From Aureibacillus halotolerans (GTDB lineage Bacteria > Bacillota > Bacilli > Bacillales > DSM-28697): DNA of 64,000 nt. Positions within the stretch are counted from its first letter, which is position 1, and each line of letters starts with the position of its first letter. A program made the position numbers and the translations under genes. Location of the stretch: positions 186,001-250,000 of the forward strand of contig NZ_SNYJ01000005.1 in the NCBI RefSeq assembly GCF_004363045.1, given 5' to 3'. The notes under the pieces were generated by a model, which was given only the letters and a program-made list of their open reading frames with translations, made no database searches and was not told where the DNA came from. Below are positions 55,733 through 63,999 of this stretch, one piece after another.

Positions 55733-56679
55733 TATTCGTCCTCCTTCTCATCGCGCAGGTGCCGCCCGGTAAGCGTGAGAAAGACATCCTCGAGAGTGGG
55801 TTTATCTGAGCTCACCGATCGTACGCCGCCCGCATTTTTTGCTAGTGAAAGCACACGATCTAAATGCCCTGATCCGGCTTGTGAAATTAAATGAATCACA
55901 TGTCCCTCTAAGCTGACATGCTTCACGTCATTTAATTGCTTAAGTTGGTCGAGAAGCTCCTCTGTCGGGTCACCGACCTCGATTTTTATTTTCTCTTCAT
56001 GCTGAATTTTTTCAATCAGTTCATTTACGGTGCCTTCTGCAATCACATGTCCTTGGTCAATGATCACAACACGCGAGGCAATCGCCTGCACCTCTTCCAT
56101 GTAATGCGTTGTATAGAGCACCGTTGTTCCTTGCTGCTTCAGCTCTCGAATCGAATTTAAAATGTAACTTCGTGACTGCGGGTCAATGCCAACAGTTGGC
56201 TCATCCATGATTAAAAGCTTTGGTCGATGGGTGAGCGCTGCTGCGATATTAAGCCGTCTCCGCATGCCACCTGAAAATTTTGTTGGCAACCGACGTGCCT
56301 GATCCTGCAAACCGACAAATTCAAGCGTTTCTTGAATCTGCTTTTGAAGCTCAGCTCCTTTAAGACCATAGATGCCACCAAAAAAGGCAAGGTTCTCAGA
56401 CGCCGTTAAATCTTCAAAAATGGTGATGTCTTGTGTCACAAGTCCTATCTGCTTTTTGATGTCCAAAAGATTGGTTTTCAGGTCTCGACCAAAGCATTGA
56501 ATCGTTCCCGAGTCAAACGGCTGGAGCCCACACAACGTATGGATTAACGTCGTTTTTCCGGCCCCGTTCGGTCCGAGGAGCCCTACAATTTCACCTTCTG
56601 CAATATCCAAGTCGATATGATCGAGCGCTACATGGGATTTGTAACGCTTCACAATATTTCTCATTTGAACAACTGTCAT
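55732..56679 (-). CDS. ABC exporter ATPase (LnrL/DrrA-like)
   Basis: A 315-residue ATPase: Walker A GPNGAGKTT, signature FSGGMRRRLNIAAALTHRPKLLIMDEPTVGIDPQ, and a C-terminal accessory region (residues 230-315) as in DrrA/LnrL drug exporters. First gene of an operon ATPase, two permeases, kinase, regulator. This content resembles linearmycin-resistance lnrJKLMN, in a different order, and suggests export of, or defence against, a membrane-active compound. Substrate unknown. Confidence 0.92.
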   Translation of the reverse strand: MTVVQMRNIVKRYKSHVALDHIDLDIAEGEIVGLLGPNGAGKTTLIHTLCGLQPFDSGTIQCFGRDLKTNLLDIKKQIGLVTQDITIFEDLTASENLAFFGGIYGLKGAELQKQIQETLEFVGLQDQARRLPTKFSGGMRRRLNIAAALTHRPKLLIMDEPTVGIDPQSRSYILNSIRELKQQGTTVLYTTHYMEEVQAIASRVVIIDQGHVIAEGTVNELIEKIQHEEKIKIEVGDPTEELLDQLKQLNDVKHVSLEGHVIHLISQAGSGHLDRVLSLAKNAGGVRSVSSDKPTLEDVFLTLTGRHLRDEKEDE

Positions 56680-56830
56680 TCACTTCGCCTCCGGATAAAA
56701 GCACATTTGTTACATGAATTATCATCGTTCCAAAGAAAAAAGGGTAGTGACAATTGTAATGAATGTGTGCATCCAAAGGCATTTTCAGCTGTTTCGTTAT
56801 AAGATAAAGGCGTTATAATGTGATTTAATT

Positions 56831-56846
56831 CATTAAACGTTTAATG
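56831..56846. promoter_or_regulatory. 16-bp palindrome CATTAAACGTTTAATG
   Basis: Perfect palindrome 152 bp upstream of the exporter ATPase start, 13 bp after a TATAAT-like hexamer. Candidate operator; binding protein unknown. Confidence 0.4.
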
Positions 56847-56885
56847 GTTAAAGAGCCGCAATTATATTGAATTTAACAAGAAAAA

Positions 56886-56913
56886 AAGCAGACCAAGTGT
56901 TTTTGGTCTGCTT
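56886..56913 (-). terminator. Terminator of catE-catD
   Basis: AAGCAGACCAA / TTGGTCTGCTT perfect stem, T-run on the minus strand. Confidence 0.88.
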
Positions 56914-56926
56914 CTTGCTCGTCTAT

Positions 56927-57313
56927 TTATTCCTTTTTCTTCGCCATCATTGAATCTACTGCTACAAATGAACTCCCTGAAAGTGCGAACATGAGAGAAA
57001 CAGCGAGTAGGATAAGATCGAGCTCAAATCCTCCGACAAAGGCCCCCGGCAGTTTGACAGTTGCCATCGCACCAACCATCACTAAGGCAAAAAGCCCCCC
57101 GACGATACGCGTCAGAAAACCAACAATCATAAGAATACCACCACCAAATTCAATGGCCGCTACAAGATAGGCGATAAAGCCAGGAATGCCTATTGAATCG
57201 AACCAGCTCGCTGTTGTCGAAAGTGCTACAATTTTCTCGTAGCCATGTACAACAAAGACTAATCCAAGGACAAGTCTAACAATTAATAAACCAATACGAC
57301 CATTTGTTTTCAT
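56927..57313 (-). CDS. catD: DoxX-family membrane protein (CatD-like)
   Basis: A 128-residue DoxX protein with four hydrophobic segments: GLLIVRLVLGLVFVVHGYEKI at the start, YLVAAIEFGGGILMIVGFLTRIVGGLFALVMVGAMATVKLPGAF in the middle. In B. subtilis CatD is encoded with the dioxygenase CatE and responds to catechol and quinone stress. Here the order is catE then catD, overlapping by 1 nt. Confidence 0.85.
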   Translation of the reverse strand: MKTNGRIGLLIVRLVLGLVFVVHGYEKIVALSTTASWFDSIGIPGFIAYLVAAIEFGGGILMIVGFLTRIVGGLFALVMVGAMATVKLPGAFVGGFELDLILLAVSLMFALSGSSFVAVDSMMAKKKE

Positions 57314-58203
57314 TATACTTTTTCTCCATTCTGTCTGTTCATTGATAGGGGCACGTCGAGAATGACGGACACGCCAGCTGGGTCTTGGATTGATAGTGAG
57401 CCATCATTTTCAGTCTGGACAGGAATGTTGGCAGCTGTTAAACGAGCGAGCGTTTGCTTGCGGCTCTTCTCGGTCGGAAAGACAATGGAATAAGATAACA
57501 ATCCGACACTGTTTTTTGGCAAAGGTGCTGTGCCTGCCCAAAGATTGTAGGCGACATGGTGGTGATACCCTCCAGTGGCCACGAATTGAGCACCAGCATG
57601 CTGCCAATCCGACATGAGCTGAAAGCCAAGACCGTCGACGTATAGTCTCTTTGCAGCAACCAAATCATTGACATGAAGATGAATATGACCTAGAACTGTT
57701 GCTTTCGGTACACCTTCCCAGGGAACACCATCAGCTTCCTCAAGCAACGCCTGAAGATCAATCGCACGATTGTCCATCTGAACCAGACCTTCTGTGTCGT
57801 AGGTCCATGTGTCTCGTGGTCGGTCACAATAAACCTCAATGCCATGGCCATCAGGATCTGAAAAATACAATGCCTCACTGACCAAATGGTCGGCTTGACC
57901 GAGGCGAATCTGTTTCTCAATAAGGCGACGAAGGACAACGGCAAGCGCCTTTCGCGACGGCACAAGAAGGGCGAAATGATACAAGCCAATGGCAGATCGT
58001 TGAGGCGCAACTTTTGCATCAGGAACCTCTTTTATTTTCAGAAGGACCGTCTTTCCGTCAGCGGTAAAGGACGCCTCGTTGGCGGTTTGCTCGGCAATAC
58101 GAAGCCCAACGACGTTTTCATAAAAATCTATCGATGTCACCAAATGGCGAACGGTTAACACGACATTTTCCAAACGAATGGATGGGTCAAGTAAAGCAGT
58201 CAT
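57313..58203 (-). CDS. catE: VOC-family dioxygenase (CatE-like catechol 2,3-dioxygenase)
   Basis: A 296-residue protein with two VOC/glyoxalase modules. Likely iron ligands: the His in VLTVRHLVTSIDFYENVVGL-type N-terminal half, GHIHLHVNDLVAAKRLYVDGLGF in the second half, HHHVAYNLWAG, and the Glu in FSDPDGHGIEVYCDRPRD. Length and partner (DoxX) match CatE, which opens catechol rings or detoxifies catechols. RBS GAGGTGATGG. First gene of the unit. Confidence 0.87.
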   Translation of the reverse strand: MTALLDPSIRLENVVLTVRHLVTSIDFYENVVGLRIAEQTANEASFTADGKTVLLKIKEVPDAKVAPQRSAIGLYHFALLVPSRKALAVVLRRLIEKQIRLGQADHLVSEALYFSDPDGHGIEVYCDRPRDTWTYDTEGLVQMDNRAIDLQALLEEADGVPWEGVPKATVLGHIHLHVNDLVAAKRLYVDGLGFQLMSDWQHAGAQFVATGGYHHHVAYNLWAGTAPLPKNSVGLLSYSIVFPTEKSRKQTLARLTAANIPVQTENDGSLSIQDPAGVSVILDVPLSMNRQNGEKV

Positions 58204-58230
58204 ACCATCACCTCATTTTTAGAATTCCTT

Positions 58231-58293
58231 TACTTAAGTATTGCTGATCTGCATTGGAATGGGAAGTAGGTACTTTAAAGTGGTATAGTACCT
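58231..58293 (-). promoter_or_regulatory. Upstream region of catE with two inverted repeats
   Basis: A perfect palindrome TACTTAAGTA (58231-58240) and AGGTAC...GTACCT (58268-58293). In B. subtilis catDE is repressed by quinone-sensing MarR/DUF24 proteins; these repeats could be analogous operators, unproven. Confidence 0.4.
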
Positions 58294-58487
58294 TTGATGA
58301 TACTAATGGGTAGCCATTGCCTTGAAGGATGAACGAGTTTGCACAAGATGAACAGGAAAATTATAAGGGGATCACTATAATTGACCATAAAGAACAATTG
58401 AACATTGTGAAACATAATGAATGCCTCGTACGTATAGAGAATATAGAAAACGATCATAACAATGAAGAATGATAAAGGAGGACGCCT

Positions 58488-60287
58488 ATGTTCGCGTGGA
58501 TAGTGCTCGGTGCCCTGACATGTTTAAACTTAAACGTTGTCACTTGGAGAAATGCGCTGAAAGTAAAGAAAAAATCATTTTTTGTCATGCAGGTCACACG
58601 GTATGTTATTGGTCTTATCATTAGTTTTTTCCTCGTCTACGTCTTATTAATTGACCGCACGATGACAGGGTTTATCACGACCTTTGGGTATGTGATTGCG
58701 ATCAATCTACTGCTTACGTCAGTTGGCGAAGCATACACAAAAGAAGGTAAGCGGAGGAAAGGAAAGGGCACAAGGAGTGGCTTGGTTGGAACAGTGCTGT
58801 TGCTTGGGCTTTTATTCATGAATTTTGTGTACCCATGGATGCATGTTAAGGATCTTGCAGCGCTTGGCGGCATTAAACAAAGCGATGAACAAATTGCGTC
58901 AGTGACAGAAGAGGCTGTACGGTCTGTACCATACTCCTATGCCCGATACAAATCAGAAATTGTGTTCGGCAACATCGAAAACTACTCGTATTACGAGCTT
59001 GGTGAATCATCCGTCCAAAAAATTGATGGCGAATTGTTTTGGGTGTCTCCCATTGAATATGCCAATCTTTGGCGTTGGTGGTCTGCAGATAGCTCACCAG
59101 GTTATATTATGGTGAGTGCAGAGGATCCGAACGCGGAAGCTCAGCTTGTCGATGATCATCAGATGACGTATGTTCCAAGTGCCTTTTTTGGTGAAAACCT
59201 CGAACGCCATGTGCGTCAGGCATATCCTGAGGCTATTCTCATTGACCAAAGCTTTGAGCCTAACGATGAAGGCAAGCCTTTCTATGCCTACTCTTATGCT
59301 AGTTATTCACACTATCGTTCCGCGCCAGAAGCAGAAGGCGTTATACTCGTCGATGCCATCACTGGTGAAATGCAGCAGTATGCACTTGGAGAGCAGCCTG
59401 AATTTGTGGACAACGCCTTGCATTACAAGCTTGCACTTGATTATGCCAAATGGTACGGCAAGTACCGTAATGGCTTTTGGAATTCAATCTTTGCTAAAAA
59501 AGGTGTCCATGAACCGACAAGCGATGAGGAAATGATCGGTGTGCTAGGCGAAAATGGCGAATTGTTCTGGATGATCGATCATATGAGACCAAATCAAGAC
59601 TCAAATACAATGGTTGGGTTTTCAATGGTCAATACGAGCACCGGCGAGTTTGTGTATTATACAGGTTCAGCAGGTCTCTTAAACGCAAAGGGAGCAGAGG
59701 AGGTTGTCAACAAGTCCTTCCAACGAGAACAATGGATAGGGCAGCAACCGGTCCTTTACTCGGTTTTCGACAACTACACATGGGTCATCCCTGTCGTTGA
59801 TGGCAACGGACTGATGCGTGAAATTGCCCTTGTACACGCTGAGACAGGAAAAGTGGCGCATGGCACTTCTCGCAAGGAAGCGTTTGACCGTTATCGTCAG
59901 ATGCTCGCCCAGGATCTAGGTCAAGATGATTACCTTCCGAGCGATGTCCTAGAGGAGGAAACCGTTGAAGGAGAAGTGTACCGCATAAGCTCTACATTCA
60001 GCTCAACGCTCATTCAAATGCTCGTCCAAGGCGAAACAAGAGTGATTGAAATTGATGTTAGTAAGGTGCCAGAAGCGGTGTTTATTCAAGAAGGAGATGT
60101 TGTTCGTGTGAAGGCGATCGACACAGCGGACAATATTCTTAGTGTGACCGAATTAACGAACGTGACGGTGGAAAGTGAATTCGGCACAGTCGACGAATTC
60201 ACCATTGATCCTGAAAACGGGAGTGAAACTGAGGGAGAAACAGAAACTGAGACGCCTTCGCAAGAAAATGAAGACCCAACAGAATAA
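58488..60287 (+). CDS. Large hypothetical membrane-anchored protein
   Basis: A 599-residue protein with four N-terminal hydrophobic segments (about 2-20, 34-54, 58-80, 97-118) and a large extracytoplasmic part. The latter has PepSY-like pieces (GVILVDAITGEMQQYALGEQPEFVDN; GFSMVNTSTGEFVYYTGSAG; LMREIALVHAETGKVAHGTSRKEA) and ends in a small OB-like domain followed by an acidic Glu/Thr-rich tail. No enzyme motif is recognised. Single gene, AAAGGAGG RBS, with a terminator. Confidence 0.75.
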   Translation: MFAWIVLGALTCLNLNVVTWRNALKVKKKSFFVMQVTRYVIGLIISFFLVYVLLIDRTMTGFITTFGYVIAINLLLTSVGEAYTKEGKRRKGKGTRSGLVGTVLLLGLLFMNFVYPWMHVKDLAALGGIKQSDEQIASVTEEAVRSVPYSYARYKSEIVFGNIENYSYYELGESSVQKIDGELFWVSPIEYANLWRWWSADSSPGYIMVSAEDPNAEAQLVDDHQMTYVPSAFFGENLERHVRQAYPEAILIDQSFEPNDEGKPFYAYSYASYSHYRSAPEAEGVILVDAITGEMQQYALGEQPEFVDNALHYKLALDYAKWYGKYRNGFWNSIFAKKGVHEPTSDEEMIGVLGENGELFWMIDHMRPNQDSNTMVGFSMVNTSTGEFVYYTGSAGLLNAKGAEEVVNKSFQREQWIGQQPVLYSVFDNYTWVIPVVDGNGLMREIALVHAETGKVAHGTSRKEAFDRYRQMLAQDLGQDDYLPSDVLEEETVEGEVYRISSTFSSTLIQMLVQGETRVIEIDVSKVPEAVFIQEGDVVRVKAIDTADNILSVTELTNVTVESEFGTVDEFTIDPENGSETEGETETETPSQENEDPTE

Positions 60288-60300
60288 TTATTGCAAAGCA

Positions 60301-60331
60301 AAGCAGCTGAGACATTTGGCTGCTTTTTTTA
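60301..60331 (+). terminator. Terminator of the 599-residue protein gene
   Basis: AAGCAGC / GCTGCTT stem followed by TTTTTTT. Confidence 0.88.
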
Positions 60332-60419
60332 ATCTGTAGATCATTGAGCTTCTGCATGCAGTACGATACACTTTTGTAAGAAACATTAAAAAATTAAAAA
60401 TAGAAAGGCTGGGAAGATA

Positions 60420-61337
60420 ATGAGTGAAGAACGTACAGCGTTTTTTCGTGATCCTGTTCATGACGGTGCGGCAGATCCAACAATTATTTTCAACGAGCAA
60501 GAGAAACAATGGTGGATGGTATACACCAATCGTCGTGCAGATGCGCCGGGAGCGGGGGTTTCTTGGGTGCACGGAACGGATTTAGGAGCGGCATCATCAA
60601 AGGATGGCGTTCACTGGACGTATCGAGGCGTGCTTCAAGGGTTGGCTGTAGAGCCCGGTCGCAATACGTTCTGGGCACCGGAAATTATCCGCCACGAAGG
60701 CATTTATCATATGTATGTTAGCTACATACAAGGAGTTCCAGATGAATGGGCGGGGCACTTGCGTCAAATCCTCCATTACACGAGCGCCAATCTCTGGGAC
60801 TGGACGTATCAATCAACACTTGAGCTTAGTTCTGAGAAAGTGATCGATGCGGCGATCGCTACACTTCCCGATGGACGTTTTCGTATGTGGTATAAAGATG
60901 AGGTCAATCATTCACATACGTATGCTGCGGACAGTACGGATCTGTACAGTTGGAAAGTTGTAGGTCCGGTCATTACGGAGTTCCCTCATGAAGGAGCGAA
61001 TGTGTTTGTCTGGAAGGAGTCCTACTGGCTCATTGTCGACTCTTGGGCAGGTCAAGTGATGTACAAGTCTGAAGATGGGGAGGCATGGGAGAAACAGACG
61101 ACCATCCTAACAGAAAATGGGGTGCTGGAGGATGATCAAGGACCGGGATTGCATGCAGACGTGCTCGTACACGAGGGTCGCGCTATCATTTATTATTTTA
61201 CACATCCAAGCTGGAGGAGAGGTCTCTCGCAAAATACATATGAAACGAGAAGGTCCTCTATTTTAGCTGCAGAACTCGTGCTGACTCATGGGAAGCTAAC
61301 ATGCCCACGCCAAACAAATATTCGAGTATTAACATAA
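60420..61337 (+). CDS. GH43-like five-bladed propeller glycosidase
   Basis: A 305-residue cytoplasmic protein (no signal peptide) with propeller-type glycosidase features: AADPTIIFNEQEKQWWMVYT (candidate catalytic Asp19), SSKDGVHWTYRGVL, FWAPEIIRHEGIYHMYVSYI, and VIDAAIATLPDGRFRMWYKDE. The blade pattern (SxDGxxW, WAPExxxxxGxYxMYY) is that of GH43/GH117-related enzymes. Expected to act on short arabino- or galacto-oligosaccharides, by analogy with the other carbohydrate genes; the substrate is not shown. Confidence 0.8.
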   Translation: MSEERTAFFRDPVHDGAADPTIIFNEQEKQWWMVYTNRRADAPGAGVSWVHGTDLGAASSKDGVHWTYRGVLQGLAVEPGRNTFWAPEIIRHEGIYHMYVSYIQGVPDEWAGHLRQILHYTSANLWDWTYQSTLELSSEKVIDAAIATLPDGRFRMWYKDEVNHSHTYAADSTDLYSWKVVGPVITEFPHEGANVFVWKESYWLIVDSWAGQVMYKSEDGEAWEKQTTILTENGVLEDDQGPGLHADVLVHEGRAIIYYFTHPSWRRGLSQNTYETRRSSILAAELVLTHGKLTCPRQTNIRVLT

Positions 61338-61405
61338 AAGACACTTGTTTCTCGAGAGAAAACAAGGCTACAATGAGGAAAACTCTGTGTAAGGGGGCGT
61401 TTATT

Positions 61406-61930
61406 TTGGCGAAGCTTCAACTAATTACACCAAATGTAGCTTATGAGCAGGACTATAAGGCCTTTTACCAAGATTGGCAAGACAGTGGTCGTGCAATCAT
61501 CCCATCCGTTGCCAAAGACCTTCCTGCCGATTTTGCTGGCTACGTGCAACGGCTTAATGATAATGCTCAGGGCATTGGCTTAGAGGAAGGAATCGTGCCG
61601 AATTCAACCTTCTGGCTCGTCAATGAAGAAAACAATGAGGTTCTCGGTGCAGTCAATATCCGTCATCAACTGACGCCTTATTTGGAACGAGTCGGTGGCC
61701 ATATCGGTTTTGGCTTGCGTCCGACTGCTAGAGGCAAAGGGTATGCGAAGACAATGCTAGCACTGTCGCTAAAGGAAGCTAAATCGTTGGAGTTAGAAAA
61801 AGTGTTAATTACATGTGACGTTGATAACGTGACATCTGAGAAGACGATCTTGAAAAATGGCGGTCGACGAAGCACTGATGAACAGACGGAGGAAGGAATC
61901 ATCGTTCATCGCTTTTGGATTGATCTATAA
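61406..61930 (+). CDS. GNAT-family N-acetyltransferase
   Basis: A 174-residue acetyltransferase: AKLQLITPNVAYEQDYKAFYQDW, LGAVNIRHQLTPYLERVGGHIGFGLRPTARGKGYAKTML (acetyl-CoA loop ARGKGYAK), and KVLITCDVDNVTSEKTILKNGGRR. TTG at 61406 is preferred for AAGGGGG eight bases upstream; the frame is open for 35 codons before, overlapping the glycosidase end. Substrate unknown. Confidence 0.88.
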   Translation: MAKLQLITPNVAYEQDYKAFYQDWQDSGRAIIPSVAKDLPADFAGYVQRLNDNAQGIGLEEGIVPNSTFWLVNEENNEVLGAVNIRHQLTPYLERVGGHIGFGLRPTARGKGYAKTMLALSLKEAKSLELEKVLITCDVDNVTSEKTILKNGGRRSTDEQTEEGIIVHRFWIDL

Positions 61931-61947
61931 TTAAAACAAAGTGGGCT

Positions 61948-61985
61948 GTCTGAGAAGTTGAAATTGACTTTAAGGCAGCCTTTTG
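61948..61985 (+). terminator. Terminator of the acetyltransferase gene
   Basis: GGCTGTCT pairs with AGGCAGCC (one mismatch) with inner AAGT/ACTT pairing, then TTTTG. Confidence 0.65.
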
Positions 61986-62286
61986 ACTTGTGTCGTGCCG
62001 AAGATAGTCAAATGTTACGTTTGTCGTAAAATTTTCACGACAACTTTCATTAAAAGAATACACGATGAGGTACTTTCGAATCGATGCTGCACTTGTACCC
62101 TTTAGTGTGAAAGCGAGCGTATGGCAGCATGTATTAAAAGCAACCCCGACAATGTATTTCAGGTTTACCCATTTACATCTAAGCGTGTCTGCCAAATGTC
62201 AGGTGCGAAAGTTGAGTTTACCCGATTAAACGAAATTTAGATTTATGTATAAAACATCACAACCGTCAAATGCTATACATATGGTC

Positions 62287-62312
62287 GTTTTTTTTAGAAC
62301 ACATCTGGGTAA
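62287..62312 (+). promoter_or_regulatory. Sigma-B-like promoter
   Basis: GTTTTT, 14-nt spacer, GGGTAA, close to the Bacillus sigma-B consensus GTTTAA-N12-15-GGGWAT. It lies 30 bp upstream of the start codon of the lmo0937-like miniprotein. Confidence 0.6.
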
Positions 62313-62342
62313 ATAGTAAACAAGAGAGGAGGCGGATAACGC

Positions 62343-62483
62343 ATGTGGACTCTGATTGTGATATTATTATTGCTTTGGCTCCTAGGCTTTATTTTCAAAA
62401 TAGCTGGCGGGTTCATCCATATATTGCTCATTATTGCAGCAATTGTTATCGTCTATCGATTGGTCATTGGACGAAAACGTTAG
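62343..62483 (+). CDS. lmo0937-like miniprotein, one to two membrane helices
   Basis: A 46-residue protein, MWTLIVILLLLWLLGFIFKIAGG then FIHILLIIAAIVIVYRLVIGRKR: two short hydrophobic helices with a Gly turn and a basic tail. This is the pattern of the lmo0937-family membrane miniproteins found across Firmicutes, often stress-induced. GAGGAGG precedes the ATG, and a terminator follows 22 bp after the stop. Confidence 0.8.
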   Translation: MWTLIVILLLLWLLGFIFKIAGGFIHILLIIAAIVIVYRLVIGRKR

Positions 62484-62504
62484 CAACATTCTATAGTGAG
62501 AGCT

Positions 62505-62529
62505 GCTCGCCAGCAATGGCGAGCTTTTT
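62505..62529 (+). terminator. Terminator of the lmo0937-like gene
   Basis: GCTCGCC / GGCGAGC perfect stem then TTTTT. Confidence 0.88.
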
Positions 62530-62661
62530 GTTTCATGGGACAGATAAAATTCGCTCGTCTTCAATGAGATGTTGGCGTAAGAGGACATTATGTCCCATCT
62601 GGTTACAGAACCTTATAAAGCGTGAGAGAAGCAAATAGACAAACTAAGAGGGAGGTTGACT

Positions 62662-63618
62662 GTGATTAGATCAATGGGGATGACCAAAAAAGGGGTCATG
62701 TTAAATGATGTAGACGTGCAACGTTTAATGATGCCTGACATGAAGTGGTATTGGGTTGATATGGAAGCGCCAGATGTAGATGAAGCTTCACTGATGGCAG
62801 GTGTTTTTAAATTTCATTCACTTGCGATTGAGGATTGCTTCAATGATCTGCAGCGGCCAAAGATTGATTCTTATGCGTCGCACAATTTTTTCGTCCTTCA
62901 TGCGTTAAATAAAAAAACGCTCGAGGCGGAAGAGGTGGATTGCTTTGTAGGAAAGAATTTTCTAGTCACCGTTCATATGAATGAGTCTCCTGGTATAAAT
63001 AAACTTTGGACTCAAGTCCAAGGGGGAAGCCTTAAAGGGGATGGGGCCGCCATATTGTTTTATCGCGTGGTCGACCAGCTTGTGGATGAGTATTTCCCCA
63101 TTCTTTATCGCATGGAAGATCGACTTGATCATATTGAGGACAACGTTAATTCGAAATCATATGGTTCGCTTATAGATGAAGTATTTAATATTCGCAGTCA
63201 ACTGTTACATATTCGGCGGACGGTTTTGCCAATGAGAGACCTGTTGTATCGCATGCTGAACCTTGAGTCCTTATCCCATATACAAGCGCACAAAGCCTAT
63301 TTCCGCGACATTCACGATCACCTTTTAAAATTAACTGAGCTTGTTGAATCATCACGTGAAATGACATCTGACATGCGTGATAGCTACCAAACGATTAATT
63401 CTAACCGTATGAATCAAATTATGATGACACTGACCATTGTGTCGACGATTTTTATCCCATTGACCTTTATTGCCGGTGTCTATGGCATGAATTTCGCTTA
63501 TATGCCAGAGCTTCAAACGTCATATGGGTATTTTGTTGCACTGATCGTCATGGCTCTGATTACAATTATTATGCTCTGGCATTTTAAACGCAAAGGATGG
63601 TTTGACATATTTAAATAG
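62662..63618 (+). CDS. corA: CorA-family magnesium/cobalt transporter
   Basis: A 318-residue CorA channel: long cytoplasmic N-domain, stalk helix, and two C-terminal membrane helices with the pore motif YGMNF in PLTFIAGVYGMNFAYMPEL. GTG at 62662 is preferred (GGGAGG six bases upstream); TTG 62656 abuts the RBS. Imports Mg2+ driven by membrane potential. No Mg riboswitch was seen upstream. Confidence 0.93.
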   Translation: MIRSMGMTKKGVMLNDVDVQRLMMPDMKWYWVDMEAPDVDEASLMAGVFKFHSLAIEDCFNDLQRPKIDSYASHNFFVLHALNKKTLEAEEVDCFVGKNFLVTVHMNESPGINKLWTQVQGGSLKGDGAAILFYRVVDQLVDEYFPILYRMEDRLDHIEDNVNSKSYGSLIDEVFNIRSQLLHIRRTVLPMRDLLYRMLNLESLSHIQAHKAYFRDIHDHLLKLTELVESSREMTSDMRDSYQTINSNRMNQIMMTLTIVSTIFIPLTFIAGVYGMNFAYMPELQTSYGYFVALIVMALITIIMLWHFKRKGWFDIFK

Positions 63619-63651
63619 CATTTATTGTGCAGAATTGTGGATCATCAATAA

Positions 63652-63692
63652 AAAAACGGAGTGCGCTGTCTTTTGCGCGCTTCGTTTTTTCG
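63652..63692. terminator. Bidirectional terminator after corA
   Basis: AACGGAGTGCGC pairs with GCGCGCTTCGTT (mismatches inside), A-run before and TTTTTT after. Confidence 0.75.
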
Positions 63693-63698
63693 TGGGCA

Positions 63699-63866
63699 TC
63701 ATGTGTCTAACAACGGCCATAAATACGATAAGCTAATGATGAATACAGCAATATAAAACAGGATGGGAAACCAAGGCTTCACCGCGGTATTCGCTAAAGT
63801 GACGACACGGTAAATGGCATACGCGCAAACGACGATCCAAGCAATCGTGACCAATAGCGCCGGCAT
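63699..63866 (-). CDS. Small hypothetical membrane protein
   Basis: A 55-residue protein with two hydrophobic helices (PALLVTIAWIVVCAYAIYRVV and WFPILFYIAVFIISLSYLWPLL). ATG at 63866 has GAGGAGG seven bases upstream. Family not recognised. Confidence 0.6.
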   Translation of the reverse strand: MPALLVTIAWIVVCAYAIYRVVTLANTAVKPWFPILFYIAVFIISLSYLWPLLDT

Positions 63867-63951
63867 GCTTTTCCTCCTCACGGTTAGGCATACGCTCAGT
63901 CCATAAAGCCTATGCTTAAGTCTGGAGAAATAGACGGCAACTGTGCATTTT

Positions 63952-63999
63952 TTAGAGATGTTTTTTTAACCACGTCATGGCGAGGTCAAACCACGGCTG
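63952..63999 (-). CDS. C-terminal end of a gene cut by the window edge
   Basis: Fifteen codons, QPWFDLAMTWLKKHL and stop, read into the window on the minus strand. The ending is compatible with an alpha/beta-hydrolase C-terminal helix, but too short to assign. Confidence 0.4.
   Translation of the reverse strand, partial: QPWFDLAMTWLKKHL

Larger units (their letters stand above)
61931..62342. other. Intergenic region with terminator and sigma-B-like promoter
   Basis: 412 bp. A terminator (61948-61985) ends the acetyltransferase unit; 61990-62280 holds no convincing gene; the promoter at 62287-62312 precedes the next miniprotein. Confidence 0.55.

Noticed and set aside
61899-62195. 98-residue minus-strand frame
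   Set aside because: Starts without a RBS, overlaps the end of the acetyltransferase gene and its terminator, and is low in expected protein-like pattern.
62530-62661. Magnesium riboswitch upstream of corA
   Set aside because: Only about 130 bp lie between the previous terminator and corA, without a complex fold or terminator of its own.
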